NCBI RefSeq assembly: GCF_005796205.1
Contig: NZ_VAHN01000006.1
Span: 1-64,000 of the forward strand
From: Pseudarthrobacter sp. NamE2
GTDB lineage: Bacteria; Actinomycetota; Actinomycetes; Actinomycetales; Micrococcaceae
Reading direction: 5' to 3'
Length of the DNA stretch: 64,000 nt
Shown here: piece by piece, positions 36,123 through 44,473 of the stretch
How the letters are laid out: every line of letters begins with the position of its first letter
How positions within the stretch are numbered: position 1 is the first letter of the stretch
Translations under genes and position numbers: made by a program
The notes under the pieces: model-generated
Database searches by the model: none
What the model was told of the DNA's origin: nothing
What the model saw: only the letters and a program-made list of their open reading frames with translations

Positions 36123-38801
36123 ATGGGCGGAGTGCCCTACGATCTGACCGTTGACAGCGGTGGCGATCAGTTCCCGGTAACCGGATCTGCACCCAGGCTG
36201 TCATGGAAGCCCGCTTCTGACAGCGCTGGCCCGGAGTATGAGCTCGAAGCGCTCATCGACGGTGCACCGCAACAGCCGGCAACATCCAACGGCCACCTGT
36301 ATGTCGCATGGCCCTGGGCGGCGCTGCGCAGCCGGCAACGCGTGCAGTGGCGTGTGAGGACCGCCGGGACCAATGCCGGCTGGTCTGACTGGTCTGGATT
36401 CGAAGTCGGACTCCTCGATCCGGACTGGACCGCCTCGTGGATCTCCCCGGTGGAGAATAGAGACCCTGGCTACGGCCAGCGGCCCGCGAACATCCTGGCT
36501 GCCGAGTTCGTACTGCCCGCCGAGGTGACGTCTGCCCGGCTTTACGCGACAGCACTCGGGGTCTACACCGCCGCCATTAATGGGCAGCGGGCAGGTACAG
36601 CTGAACTTTCCCCAGGAACAACGTCGTACGACCGCACACTCTATGCCCAGGCATCCGATGTGACATCCGCGCTCAAGCCGGGGCGCAACCGGGTTGACAT
36701 TGAACTCTCTGACGGCTGGTACCGAGGCCAGGTCGGTGCGTTCCGGATCCCCGCCGGCTGGGGAACCACCCTCGGGGTCCGCGCCGAACTGCACATCGAA
36801 CTCGCTGACGGATCCCGTCAGGTAGTCGTCACGGACGACACCTGGACCAGTACACCGTCCACAACGGTCCGCGCGGACCTCATGGACGGGCAAGTCACCG
36901 ACTACACGCTCCCGGCGGCGCCGCCCTTTAAGGCCCTCGCCGGCCTGGTTGAAGCACCGCCGATCGCCTGGTCACCGGCCCCGCCGGTGCGGGTTGTCGA
37001 ATCGCGGCCACCCGAGCGGCTGGAGGAGCTCCGGCCGGGGGTGTGGGTTGCCGATTTCGGCCAGAACGCGTCGGGGTGGATCCGGCTCGAGGACCTGGGA
37101 CCGGAGGGCACCCGCACGGTGATCGAGTACGGCGAACACGTCGACCCGGATGGCGACCTCTCCACGTCCCATCTTGATTCCCACCGGCCAGGCGAGCCCA
37201 CGAGGATCTTCTCCCAACGCGACGAAGTAACGGCTGGTGCTGGTGCTGCCGTCTTCGAACCGCGCCACACGGTGCACGGATTCCAGTACGCCCGCATCAG
37301 CCGCGACGGAGCTACCCTGGATCCCGCAAAATTGACGATGCAGGTTGTCCACACCAACCTCCGCCGGACCGGTGAATTTTCCTGCAGCAACGAAGACCTC
37401 AACCACCTGTACCGCATGGGCGAATGGAGCTTCCTGGGAAACGCCGTCGATGTGCCAACGGACTGCCCCACACGGGAGCGGCTGGCGTGGACGGGCGATT
37501 ACCAGGTGTTTGTCTCTACCGCCACCAGGTTGCGTGACGTCCTCGGGTTCAGCCGGAAATGGCTGACATCGGTGCGGGATGACCAGCTCGAGGACGGCCG
37601 GATCGCCAACTTCTCACCTGACGGCCGCCGCATCAAAAACAACCTCGATGACCAGTTCGCGATGATGACCGGCTCCGCAGGCTGGGGTGACGCGATCGTC
37701 GCCGTGCCCTGGGAACTTTACAAGGCATACGGGGATGAATCCGTTCTCGCCGAAAACTGGGATGCCATGACCCGATGGGTGCAATGGGCCCTTGATAAGG
37801 CACGCACGACCCGCCACCTCGGCCGCGCCCAGCTCTCACCCGAGCCCGAGCCCTTTGAAGAGTACCTGTGGGACGGCACCTTCCACTGGGGCGAATGGAT
37901 CGAGCCTCAGAAGCGGGACGAGGACGGGAAGCTGATCAACCCCGTCCAGGACAACCCGATGGCGTGGTTCATGGAAGATAAGGGCGAAGTCGGAACGGCC
38001 TACCTCTACCGGTCCACAGCCGCGCTCGCCCAGATCGCACGGGTCCTTGGAAGGAGCGCGGATGCCTTCAAATATTCAGCGATCGCCGACTCCATACGTG
38101 AGGCTTGGCAGGCAGCCTACCTTCGTCCGGACGGCACCACCGCCACGGACACCCAGGCTGCCTACGTCCGTGCCCTGTCGTTCGGGCTCCTGCCCGAGGA
38201 CCTCCGCGGGAAGGCAACCGACCGGCTCGTCGAGCTCATCCGCTCCGCGGACACCCACCTGGGAACCGGATTCCTCTCCACCGGAGACCTCCTGCCCGTC
38301 CTCGTCGAGGCCGGCCGGGAAGATGTCGCGTACGAGCTACTCCTGCAGCGCACAGCGCCGTCATGGCTGTACATGGTGGACAAGGGCGCCACAACGATCT
38401 GGGAAGCATGGGAAGGCATCGACCAGGACGGTAACGCCCACGAGTCCCTGAACCACTACAGCAAGGGAACCGTACTCCGGTTCCTCTACGAGTACACCCT
38501 CGGCCTGCGGCAGGACCAGGAGTCGGTGGCCTGGCGCTCCCTTGTCATCGCTCCCACCCCTGGCCCGGGACTTACCTGGGCGCGCGGTTCACACGAAACA
38601 CCCAACGGCACCATCAACGTCCACTGGCAGCTCAACGGTGACGAACTCTGCATCGATGCTGACATTCCCGCCAACACCGTCGCCCGCATCATATTTCCCG
38701 ACGGTACCGAACACGCTGCCGGCCCCGGAAGGTTCCGCGCTGCCAGCACCTTTCCGCACACAAGCACATCAGAACCGCGCCGCTCAGCGGCAACGGTTTG
38801 A
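36123..38801 (+). CDS. Alpha-L-rhamnosidase, GH78
   Basis: An 892-residue GH78 enzyme removing terminal alpha-L-rhamnose. It starts with a beta-sandwich (PRLSWKPAS, then QRVQWRVRT, residues 1-105). A carbohydrate-binding domain (about 120-260, YATALGVYTAAINGQRAG and ELSDGWYRGQVGAF) follows. The alpha/alpha barrel carries DCPTRERLAWTGD, with likely catalytic acids Asp447, Glu452 and Asp459, then DQFAMMTGSAGWGDAIVAVP. Glu761 lies in TTIWEAWEGIDQDG, followed by SLNHYSKGTVLRFLYEY. A C-terminal beta-sandwich ends the chain. No signal peptide is seen, so it acts inside the cell on an imported glycoside. It lies 35 bp after the carrier, under the TetR promoter. Confidence 0.96.
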   Translation: MGGVPYDLTVDSGGDQFPVTGSAPRLSWKPASDSAGPEYELEALIDGAPQQPATSNGHLYVAWPWAALRSRQRVQWRVRTAGTNAGWSDWSGFEVGLLDPDWTASWISPVENRDPGYGQRPANILAAEFVLPAEVTSARLYATALGVYTAAINGQRAGTAELSPGTTSYDRTLYAQASDVTSALKPGRNRVDIELSDGWYRGQVGAFRIPAGWGTTLGVRAELHIELADGSRQVVVTDDTWTSTPSTTVRADLMDGQVTDYTLPAAPPFKALAGLVEAPPIAWSPAPPVRVVESRPPERLEELRPGVWVADFGQNASGWIRLEDLGPEGTRTVIEYGEHVDPDGDLSTSHLDSHRPGEPTRIFSQRDEVTAGAGAAVFEPRHTVHGFQYARISRDGATLDPAKLTMQVVHTNLRRTGEFSCSNEDLNHLYRMGEWSFLGNAVDVPTDCPTRERLAWTGDYQVFVSTATRLRDVLGFSRKWLTSVRDDQLEDGRIANFSPDGRRIKNNLDDQFAMMTGSAGWGDAIVAVPWELYKAYGDESVLAENWDAMTRWVQWALDKARTTRHLGRAQLSPEPEPFEEYLWDGTFHWGEWIEPQKRDEDGKLINPVQDNPMAWFMEDKGEVGTAYLYRSTAALAQIARVLGRSADAFKYSAIADSIREAWQAAYLRPDGTTATDTQAAYVRALSFGLLPEDLRGKATDRLVELIRSADTHLGTGFLSTGDLLPVLVEAGREDVAYELLLQRTAPSWLYMVDKGATTIWEAWEGIDQDGNAHESLNHYSKGTVLRFLYEYTLGLRQDQESVAWRSLVIAPTPGPGLTWARGSHETPNGTINVHWQLNGDELCIDADIPANTVARIIFPDGTEHAAGPGRFRAASTFPHTSTSEPRRSAATV

Positions 38802-38851
38802 CAACCTGCCCGGCCAAGGCACCACAACACACACTCACAGAAGAGGATGAC

Positions 38852-40084
38852 ATGACAACTTTCCCCAACGGCTTCCTATGGGGCGCCGCGACTGCCGGCC
38901 ACCAGATTGAAGGCAACAACATCAACAGTGACTGGTGGGCCCGCGAACTGACCATGCCCGGGATGGAACTCTCAGGAGACGCCTGCGACAGCTACCACCG
39001 CTACCAAGAAGACATTGCTCTCCTGGCTGACGCCGGCCTGACCTCCTACCGGTTCAGCCTCGAGTGGTCCCGGATCGAACCCGTGCAAGGACACTTCTCC
39101 AAGGCAGAGCTCGCGCACTACCGCCGCATGATCGAGTACTGCTTCGATCGGAACGTCACGCCCGTCGTCACCCTGCAGCACTTCACCACCCCCCAGTGGT
39201 TCGCGAACGACGGCGGCTGGCTCGCTCCGGACGCGTCCGAGAAGTTCCAGCGCTACGTCACCGCCACCACCGACATCCTCGACGGCGTTGAGTGGGTCGT
39301 CACCATGAACGAACCCAACATGCAGGCGGCCATAATGACCGCCATGCGCCGGATGCAGCAGACCCAGGGCGCCCAGTGGCAGAGCCCCACGGTAGAAGGC
39401 GAGGGGGAGAAGAAGCAGACACACAGCGACTTCCTCACCTACGCCGATCCCGAAATCGGGCGCACCTTCACCACCATCCACCACGCAGCCCGCGAAATTC
39501 TTAGGGCCAACACCAACGCCAAGGTCGGCTGGACCATCGCCGCCGGAGCCCTCACAGCCGCGCCCGGCGGCGAAGAGAAATTGCTGGAGATCCGCTACGG
39601 CAAAGAAGACGTCTACTGGGAAGGCAGCCGTGGGGACGACTTCGTCGGCGTGCAGGCATACTCCAGCCAGGAAGTCGACGCCAACGGCCTCGTCCCGCAC
39701 CCGCCACACCCGGACAACACCCTCGTCGGCACCGCATACCGCCCGGACGCCCTCAGCATGGCCGTCCGCCACGCCTGGGACATCACCGAAGGTGTCCCCG
39801 TGCTCATCACGGAAAACGGGATCGCAACCGCCGATGACAATCAGCGGATCCGCTACACCACCGAAGCGCTGCACGGCCTTCACGCGACCATGACGGAAGG
39901 CATCGACGTGCGCGGATACCTCCACTGGTCACTTTTGGACAACTTCGAGTGGGGACACTGGGAACCCACCTTCGGCCTGATCGCAGTCGACCGGGAAACC
40001 TTCGCCCGTACTCCCAAGCCAAGCCTCGCCTGGCTCGGCCGCGTCGCCCAGCACAACGAGCTCGACGCCGGAGTCCGGTCATGA
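38852..40084 (+). CDS. Beta-glucosidase, GH1
   Basis: A 410-residue GH1 enzyme, somewhat shorter than the usual 440-480. It begins with the family N-terminus FPNGFLWGAATAGHQIEGNN. Acid/base Glu154 is in VTMNEPNMQA. Nucleophile Glu321 is in LITENGIATADD. Sugar-contact residues are in HWSLLDNFEWGHWEPTFGL. The start is the ATG at 38852 with AGAGGA ahead; the frame before it overlaps the GH78 end and has no homology. It is cytosolic. Beta-glucosidase, galactosidase or fucosidase activity are all possible in GH1. Next to GH78 it would remove the sugar exposed after rhamnose, as in rutinosides. The stop overlaps the SDR start (ATGA). Confidence 0.95.
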   Translation: MTTFPNGFLWGAATAGHQIEGNNINSDWWARELTMPGMELSGDACDSYHRYQEDIALLADAGLTSYRFSLEWSRIEPVQGHFSKAELAHYRRMIEYCFDRNVTPVVTLQHFTTPQWFANDGGWLAPDASEKFQRYVTATTDILDGVEWVVTMNEPNMQAAIMTAMRRMQQTQGAQWQSPTVEGEGEKKQTHSDFLTYADPEIGRTFTTIHHAAREILRANTNAKVGWTIAAGALTAAPGGEEKLLEIRYGKEDVYWEGSRGDDFVGVQAYSSQEVDANGLVPHPPHPDNTLVGTAYRPDALSMAVRHAWDITEGVPVLITENGIATADDNQRIRYTTEALHGLHATMTEGIDVRGYLHWSLLDNFEWGHWEPTFGLIAVDRETFARTPKPSLAWLGRVAQHNELDAGVRS

Positions 40085-40899
40085 CCACCGCCTTCGCCGA
40101 CGTCTCCACAACACCCCTGACTGACCTCCTGTCCCTAGCCGGGCGGCAGGCGGTCGTGACCGGCGGGGCGCAAGGGCTGGGCAAAGCCATAGCCTGCCGT
40201 CTCGCAGAGGCAGGCGCGAACGTCCTCATCGGCGACATCAACGCCGAGAAGGCGCAGTCCGCGGCGGACGAAATCACCACTCGGTATTCCGTACGGGCGC
40301 TCGGTGCCGCGATGGACGTCACCGACCCTGAATCGGTCAGGGTCGTGGCCGCAGTTGCTGTCGAGGAATTCGGCGGCATCGACATCTGGGTAAACAACGC
40401 GGGCATCTTCCCCAGCATCCCAGTCCTCCAAACGCCAGATGAAACTTGGGAACAGGTATTCGCCGTGAACACCCGTGGCGTATTCAACGGCTCCCGCGAA
40501 GCCGCACGACGCATGACCGGCGGCAACCGGGGGGGCGTCATCATCAATATGGTCTCAACAGCCGGATTCACCGGAACAGCACCGGGGCTCTCCGCCTACG
40601 TCGGCTCCAAGCACGCAGTCCGCGGCATGACAAAACAGATGGCACTCGAATTCGCACCCCTCGGAATCCGCGTCCTGGGAGTTGCCCCAACGTTCGTGCC
40701 AACCGAGGGCAACATGGCCGCAGCTGCCGCGCACCCGCCCAGCAAATCTGCCGGTGTGATGACAGTCATGACGAACAGCCTCATCGGCCGCATCGGAACC
40801 CCCGACGACATCGCGCGTGTCGTCTTGTTCTGCGCAAGCGACATGTCCACCATCATGACCGGAAGCACCCTCCTCGCTGACGCTGGACAAACAATCTGA
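40081..40899 (+). CDS. Short-chain dehydrogenase/reductase
   Basis: A 272-residue classical SDR. The cofactor motif is TGGAQGLGKA near residue 26; LIGDINAEKA suggests NAD by its Asp after the second strand. WVNNAGIFPS is the NNAG motif. The catalytic Ser is in NMVSTAGFTG, and Tyr and Lys are in YVGSKHAVRG. The ATG overlaps the GH1 stop by 4 bp, so it is translated with the glycosidase. Such SDRs act on sugars, sterols or aromatic alcohols; oxidation of the aglycone or of released rhamnose are both possible. It is not obviously a close paralogue of the SDR behind uidA but holds the same position relative to a glycosidase gene. Confidence 0.92.
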   Translation: MTTAFADVSTTPLTDLLSLAGRQAVVTGGAQGLGKAIACRLAEAGANVLIGDINAEKAQSAADEITTRYSVRALGAAMDVTDPESVRVVAAVAVEEFGGIDIWVNNAGIFPSIPVLQTPDETWEQVFAVNTRGVFNGSREAARRMTGGNRGGVIINMVSTAGFTGTAPGLSAYVGSKHAVRGMTKQMALEFAPLGIRVLGVAPTFVPTEGNMAAAAAHPPSKSAGVMTVMTNSLIGRIGTPDDIARVVLFCASDMSTIMTGSTLLADAGQTI

Positions 40900-40914
40900 G
40901 CCAAATCTGCACAA

Positions 40915-40956
40915 CTTAGCTGCCCCAGCCTTTCCTTGCCGGCTGGGGCAGCTAAG
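40915..40956 (+). terminator. Strong perfect-stem terminator of the GH78-GH1-SDR operon
   Basis: CTTAGCTGCCCCAGCC and GGCTGGGGCAGCTAAG form a 16-bp perfect stem with a 10-base loop, 15 bases after the SDR stop. No T-tract follows, as is common in actinobacteria. Confidence 0.8.
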
Positions 40957-41150
40957 ACTGAGGACGAACGTTCGACTGAATAGGAGCGACTGCGGGAAGT
41001 GCGGCCATTGTTGTTTCGCTGAGTCGGATCGATCGATTTGCCGATACTGATGACCAGCGAGCAGCCTAACGGCTATGCCGGAGCTGCCCAGCGTCCTGGG
41101 AGCTTTTTCGAAGGCATCACTGCTTTCACCTTTCACAGTGTGATTGAATT

Positions 41151-41690
41151 TTTGAAAGGTGATCATGACCAGCGCATCGAACACGACTTGCTGGGCGATC
41201 TATCGGTGCCCGTAGATGCTTACCACGGGTCCACACTGCGCGGGCTGAGCAAAACTTCCAGGTCACCAGACAGAAATCTCCCAGTTCCCCGAGCTGGTCA
41301 CCGCCCTGGCGGCAGTGAAGCAGGCTGCCGCCCAAACCAACATGGACCTGGGGGTGCTCATGCCCAGCCAGGGGGAGGCCATCGTGACCGCCTGCAAGGA
41401 AATCCGCGCCAGGGCGCTGCTGGAGCCCTTCGTCCTTGACCCGATCCATGGCGGTGCGGGGACCTCAACGAACATGAACGCGAACGAGGTCATTGCCAAC
41501 CGGGCCTTGGAACTGTTAGGCCACACCAAAGGGGACTACCAGTTCCTCAGCCCCTGGAACACGTCAATCTACGCCAGAGCACCAACGACACCTACCCGAC
41601 CGCTCTGCGCATCGCGGCCATCCTAGCCGGACAGGAACTGCTGGAAGCCACGGCACACCTGCGCGCCAGTTGCACAACCAAAGCCGAAGA
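41151..41690 (+). pseudogene. aspA: Aspartate ammonia-lyase remnant with frameshifts and lost C-terminus
   Basis: Pieces of an AspA protein follow each other in different frames. RIEHDLLGDLSVPVDAYHGS comes first, then QNFQVTRQ, then a frame beginning SQFPELVTALAAVKQAAAQ and running through VLDPIHGGAGTSTNMNANEV to ALELLGHTKGDY. After another shift come HVNLRQSTNDTYPTALRIA and AILAGQELLEA. At least three single-base changes break the frame: near STLR (about 41240), an A-run near 41275, and a C-run near 41552. After about 41690 the remaining 300 or so residues, including the catalytic signature loop, are absent. The gene is dead whatever the cause of the small indels. It follows the terminator of the GH78 operon. 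Confidence 0.85.
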
Positions 41691-41946
41691 GCCCTGTTAT
41701 CCCCCGACGCCTGGCCACACCACCCCACTCCCTCGACCAGCGCCTACTGAGCACCAGCTAACTTTCCATCGCAGGCCCCACCCAGACCACATCACGTTGT
41801 TGGTTCTCCTCCTCGGCGTCACGTCGACAGGCCGAATCCTCCCTTGCCAGGCGCCCCAGCGTCAGGTTGGGCTGACCGCCAGCTTTCATGAACACCACGT
41901 CTGGCGCTTCCAGTTTGGGGGCGCCCTTCGGCGGCCGGCCGCTTAG

Positions 41947-42990
41947 TCAGTGGGCGAAGAGTCGAGGCGGTGTGCTTTCCCTCAGGATAGGCTCCGCGTT
42001 GATGTGGCGAAGGCGTCGTGTTCCAGCCTCCAGTCCCAGTTGCACGGCGGCTGCTCCTGCGGCGGCGAGGTTGAGCTCGACGGTCGTGAGCTCGGGTGTG
42101 ACGTCTTCGGCTCCGACAACGTTGCCAAACCCGGCGAGTCCAATGTGCTCGCCCGGCTCCATGCCTGACTCCCTGAGCGCGGTCATGGCGCCGATAGCCA
42201 TGACATCTGAGGCGGCCACTATCAGGTCTGCATCCCGCAGCCCGTGGCGTGCCAGCCGGCTTATCAGGGCATGCGCGCCGTCCCTGGTTATTGGTGAGCG
42301 GTGGATATCGCTGTCGCGGATGTCGATACCGGAAGCCTTTGCAGCCTCAATGAATCCACGCTCCCACTCGGCTGCGTTGGTGGATTCTGTGGCTGGTCCG
42401 AGCAGAAGAGGGTGGGTGTATCCCCGCTCGGCCAGAAGTTCGGCCAGTTGTGCTGCCCCCGATCGGTGGCCGAGTACCACGGTGTCAAATGGCAAATCGT
42501 CCTGGCCCACCGCGACAACACGGCCGCCCCTGGCTTCATACAGGCGCAGTTCCTCGGTCAATTTGTCTTGTGAGGCTGAGGCCCCGTGCCCGCCGCCTGT
42601 CAGGATGATCATCTGTGGGCTCAGTCCGCGCAGCGCGCGCACGACGGCAAGGTCGTCTTCGGCACCATATCCGCTTCCGGCGATCGTGACGATCAGGCCG
42701 GCGGGGCCTGCACCTTCAATTACGCCTTGGGCGATCGCTGAGTAGTAGGGATGCTCAATGTCGGATACGACGACGGCGATTGTTCGTGTTGTACCTTTTG
42801 AAGTCGCCTGGGCAGTCAGATTGGGTCGGTAGCCTAGCTTGTCGGCCGCGGCCATAATGCGGTCCCGTGCAGATGCCCGCACGTTGCGGACCCCCGGGCT
42901 CAGGGCCCGCGACGCCGTTGCTACCGAAACGCCTGCCTCTCGTGCCACGTCACGGAGAGTTACTGCACTCCCCTGCGCGGTTTGTGTCAT
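41947..42990 (-). CDS. LacI-family regulator (divergent pair, left)
   Basis: A 347-residue LacI-type regulator. The helix-turn-helix at the N-terminus reads VTLRDVAREAGVSVATASRAL. It is followed by an unusual hinge with extra residues (SPGVRNVRASARDRIMAAAD) and then the effector domain TRTIAVVVSDIEHPYYSAIA. The C-terminal hallmark is GLAGFGNVVGAEDVTPELTT. I took the ATG at 42990 (AGGA seven bases ahead); an ATG at 43035 is possible but lacks a ribosome site. It is divergent from a second LacI gene across 126 bp holding a CGGTTTCC half-site (43043-43050) also found twice before the ABC operon. The two may share control of that operon. Confidence 0.9.
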   Translation of the reverse strand: MTQTAQGSAVTLRDVAREAGVSVATASRALSPGVRNVRASARDRIMAAADKLGYRPNLTAQATSKGTTRTIAVVVSDIEHPYYSAIAQGVIEGAGPAGLIVTIAGSGYGAEDDLAVVRALRGLSPQMIILTGGGHGASASQDKLTEELRLYEARGGRVVAVGQDDLPFDTVVLGHRSGAAQLAELLAERGYTHPLLLGPATESTNAAEWERGFIEAAKASGIDIRDSDIHRSPITRDGAHALISRLARHGLRDADLIVAASDVMAIGAMTALRESGMEPGEHIGLAGFGNVVGAEDVTPELTTVELNLAAAGAAAVQLGLEAGTRRLRHINAEPILRESTPPRLFAH

Positions 42991-43116
42991 TGCAATCCTG
43001 TCGTCACCAATCGCATCCCGGTCTAAGTTTTGCATGGGATGACGGTTTCCCCCAGTAATATCAACACTATCCCCTGATTGAGGAAACAGTTCTCCGTCCT
43101 ACACGAGGTGACAAAC

Positions 43117-44142
43117 ATGAGTGAACGGCTGGCCGACGTCACCTTGCACGAAGTAGCACGCATTGCCGGCGTGTCAGCCTCCACCGCATCAAGGGCGATC
43201 AATGGCGGGGATAAAAAGGTAAGTCCGGACTTGGAGCGCCGGGTCAAGGCTGTTGCCAACTCCCTCGGGTACGTACCGAGTCTTTCCGCCCGCGCCTTGA
43301 GGGGGCGCCGGACGGCCATAATCCTGCTGGTGAACGACCCCCGCACGGCATCCATCGCGGCTACTGCTGCCGGCATGGAAGAAGCCGGACGAGCTGCCGG
43401 GGTCGTGGTAACCGTGTCCGCTACCGGGCCGGACCCCGAGGCCCGCCTGGCGGCGATCAGGACCCTGCGGGCACTGAACCCGAGGGCTTTCGTTGTGGCG
43501 GCCAACAGCGTCACTGGCGCCGGAGTCCGCCAGGAAATCAAGGACGAACTCGCAGACTATCAGCGCTCAGGCGGGGGACTGGTGATCATCGGCGACAGTG
43601 AACTCGCCGCCCCCACCGTGCGCTTCAACGATTACGAAAGTGCCCGTGTCATCGGCGCCTACATGGGTGGGCTGGGCAGGCGCAAGGCCGCAATCCTGAC
43701 CACAAGTCATCCTGCCTTTGCCTACCGTACCGAAGGTTTCCTGGACGGTCTTTCCTCCCATGGCTTCAAGGCAGCCGATGTGCGCATCGTCGAGTGCGAA
43801 CTAAGCAGGGCGGGCGGCAGGGCTGCTGCTTTGGAACTTGCCGGTTCCGGCGCACCCGATCTGGTACTGGCAGGCAATGACGTCCTGGCCATCGGAGCAC
43901 TTGGAGGATTCCGCTCCGCGGGACTGAAAGTCCCGGACGACGTGGCTCTCTCGGGTGTTGACGATATCCCTCTCGCCCAGGACGTACTGCCCGGATTGAC
44001 CACCGTGGCCTTTCCCTTCAAGGAAGCCGGCCGGAGAGCTCTCCGTCTGGCCCTCAATTCTTCGGAGTACACGGAGCAGACCGAGCATCTTCGCGGCGCC
44101 CTTGTTGTCCGCGGCAGCACGCTCCTCAGCACCGCAGAATAG
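43117..44142 (+). CDS. LacI-family regulator (divergent pair, right)
   Basis: A 341-residue LacI-type regulator. Its helix-turn-helix reads VTLHEVARIAGVSASTASRAI. The hinge SLSARALRGRRTAIILLVND is followed by the effector domain with DLVLAGNDVLAIGALGGFRS and VALSGVDDIPLAQDVLPGLT. The ATG at 43117 has GAGGTG ahead; the TTG at 43078 is a weaker choice. It is co-directional with the sugar ABC operon starting at 44420, which it probably regulates through the long inverted repeat at 44185-44300. It is only distantly similar to the divergent LacI protein beside it. Confidence 0.9.
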   Translation: MSERLADVTLHEVARIAGVSASTASRAINGGDKKVSPDLERRVKAVANSLGYVPSLSARALRGRRTAIILLVNDPRTASIAATAAGMEEAGRAAGVVVTVSATGPDPEARLAAIRTLRALNPRAFVVAANSVTGAGVRQEIKDELADYQRSGGGLVIIGDSELAAPTVRFNDYESARVIGAYMGGLGRRKAAILTTSHPAFAYRTEGFLDGLSSHGFKAADVRIVECELSRAGGRAAALELAGSGAPDLVLAGNDVLAIGALGGFRSAGLKVPDDVALSGVDDIPLAQDVLPGLTTVAFPFKEAGRRALRLALNSSEYTEQTEHLRGALVVRGSTLLSTAE

Positions 44143-44184
44143 CCACCATGCACGTTTCGCGGGCTTGAATTGGGCCAACCAAAT

Positions 44185-44300
44185 TGGAAACCGATGTCCC
44201 GGTGTTTCCGCCCGTAAACTCCAAGCGCTCCTTTGTAGGGTGCCCCGCCTACCAAACCGCGTGCAAAAACCGCGTTATTACGGCGGGACATCGGTTTCCA
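44185..44300. repeat. Two inverted 17-bp operator-like elements upstream of the sugar ABC operon
   Basis: TGGAAACCGATGTCCCG (44185-44201) is repeated exactly as its reverse complement at 44284-44300, separated by 82 bp. The left element continues into GTGTTTCC, so that GGAAAC and GTTTCC flank it as a LacI-like palindrome. The pair is well placed for looping by a tetrameric or paired LacI protein. The rest of the 277-bp gap (44143-44419) contains no gene. Confidence 0.7.
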
Positions 44301-44419
44301 TTCTTCCTTGTGCTGCGACTCACCACGGTGGTACAACTTTAACCAGTCGCGGAATGCGTTATCCCGCCCCTGTTGCAGTTCCGATTTTTCGGTCAACGTC
44401 GATCACATAGGAGGTGCTC

Positions 44420-44473
44420 GTGAGAAGCACTTATCCCTCCCCAACAAGCGCATTGCGAGGAAGGTCCGCATGA
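44420..44473 (+). CDS. 17-residue leader ORF coupled to the sugar permease
   Basis: GTG to TGA, encoding MRSTYPSPTSALRGRSA. AGGAGG lies a few bases ahead. Its TGA overlaps the permease ATG (ATGA at 44470-44473). It is the third such leader in the window and probably couples translation into the permease. Confidence 0.4.
   Translation: MRSTYPSPTSALRGRSA

Noticed and set aside
38798..38851. Upstream extension of the GH1 gene
   Set aside because: It begins at a TTG overlapping the GH78 stop; the extra 18 residues precede the conserved GH1 N-terminus, and the internal ATG has the ribosome site.
41759..41889. Minus-strand 43-codon ORF (MKAGGQPNLTLGRLARED...) after the LacI gene
   Set aside because: It looks somewhat protein-like, but it lacks a ribosome site and any family I recognise, so it is not supported as a gene.
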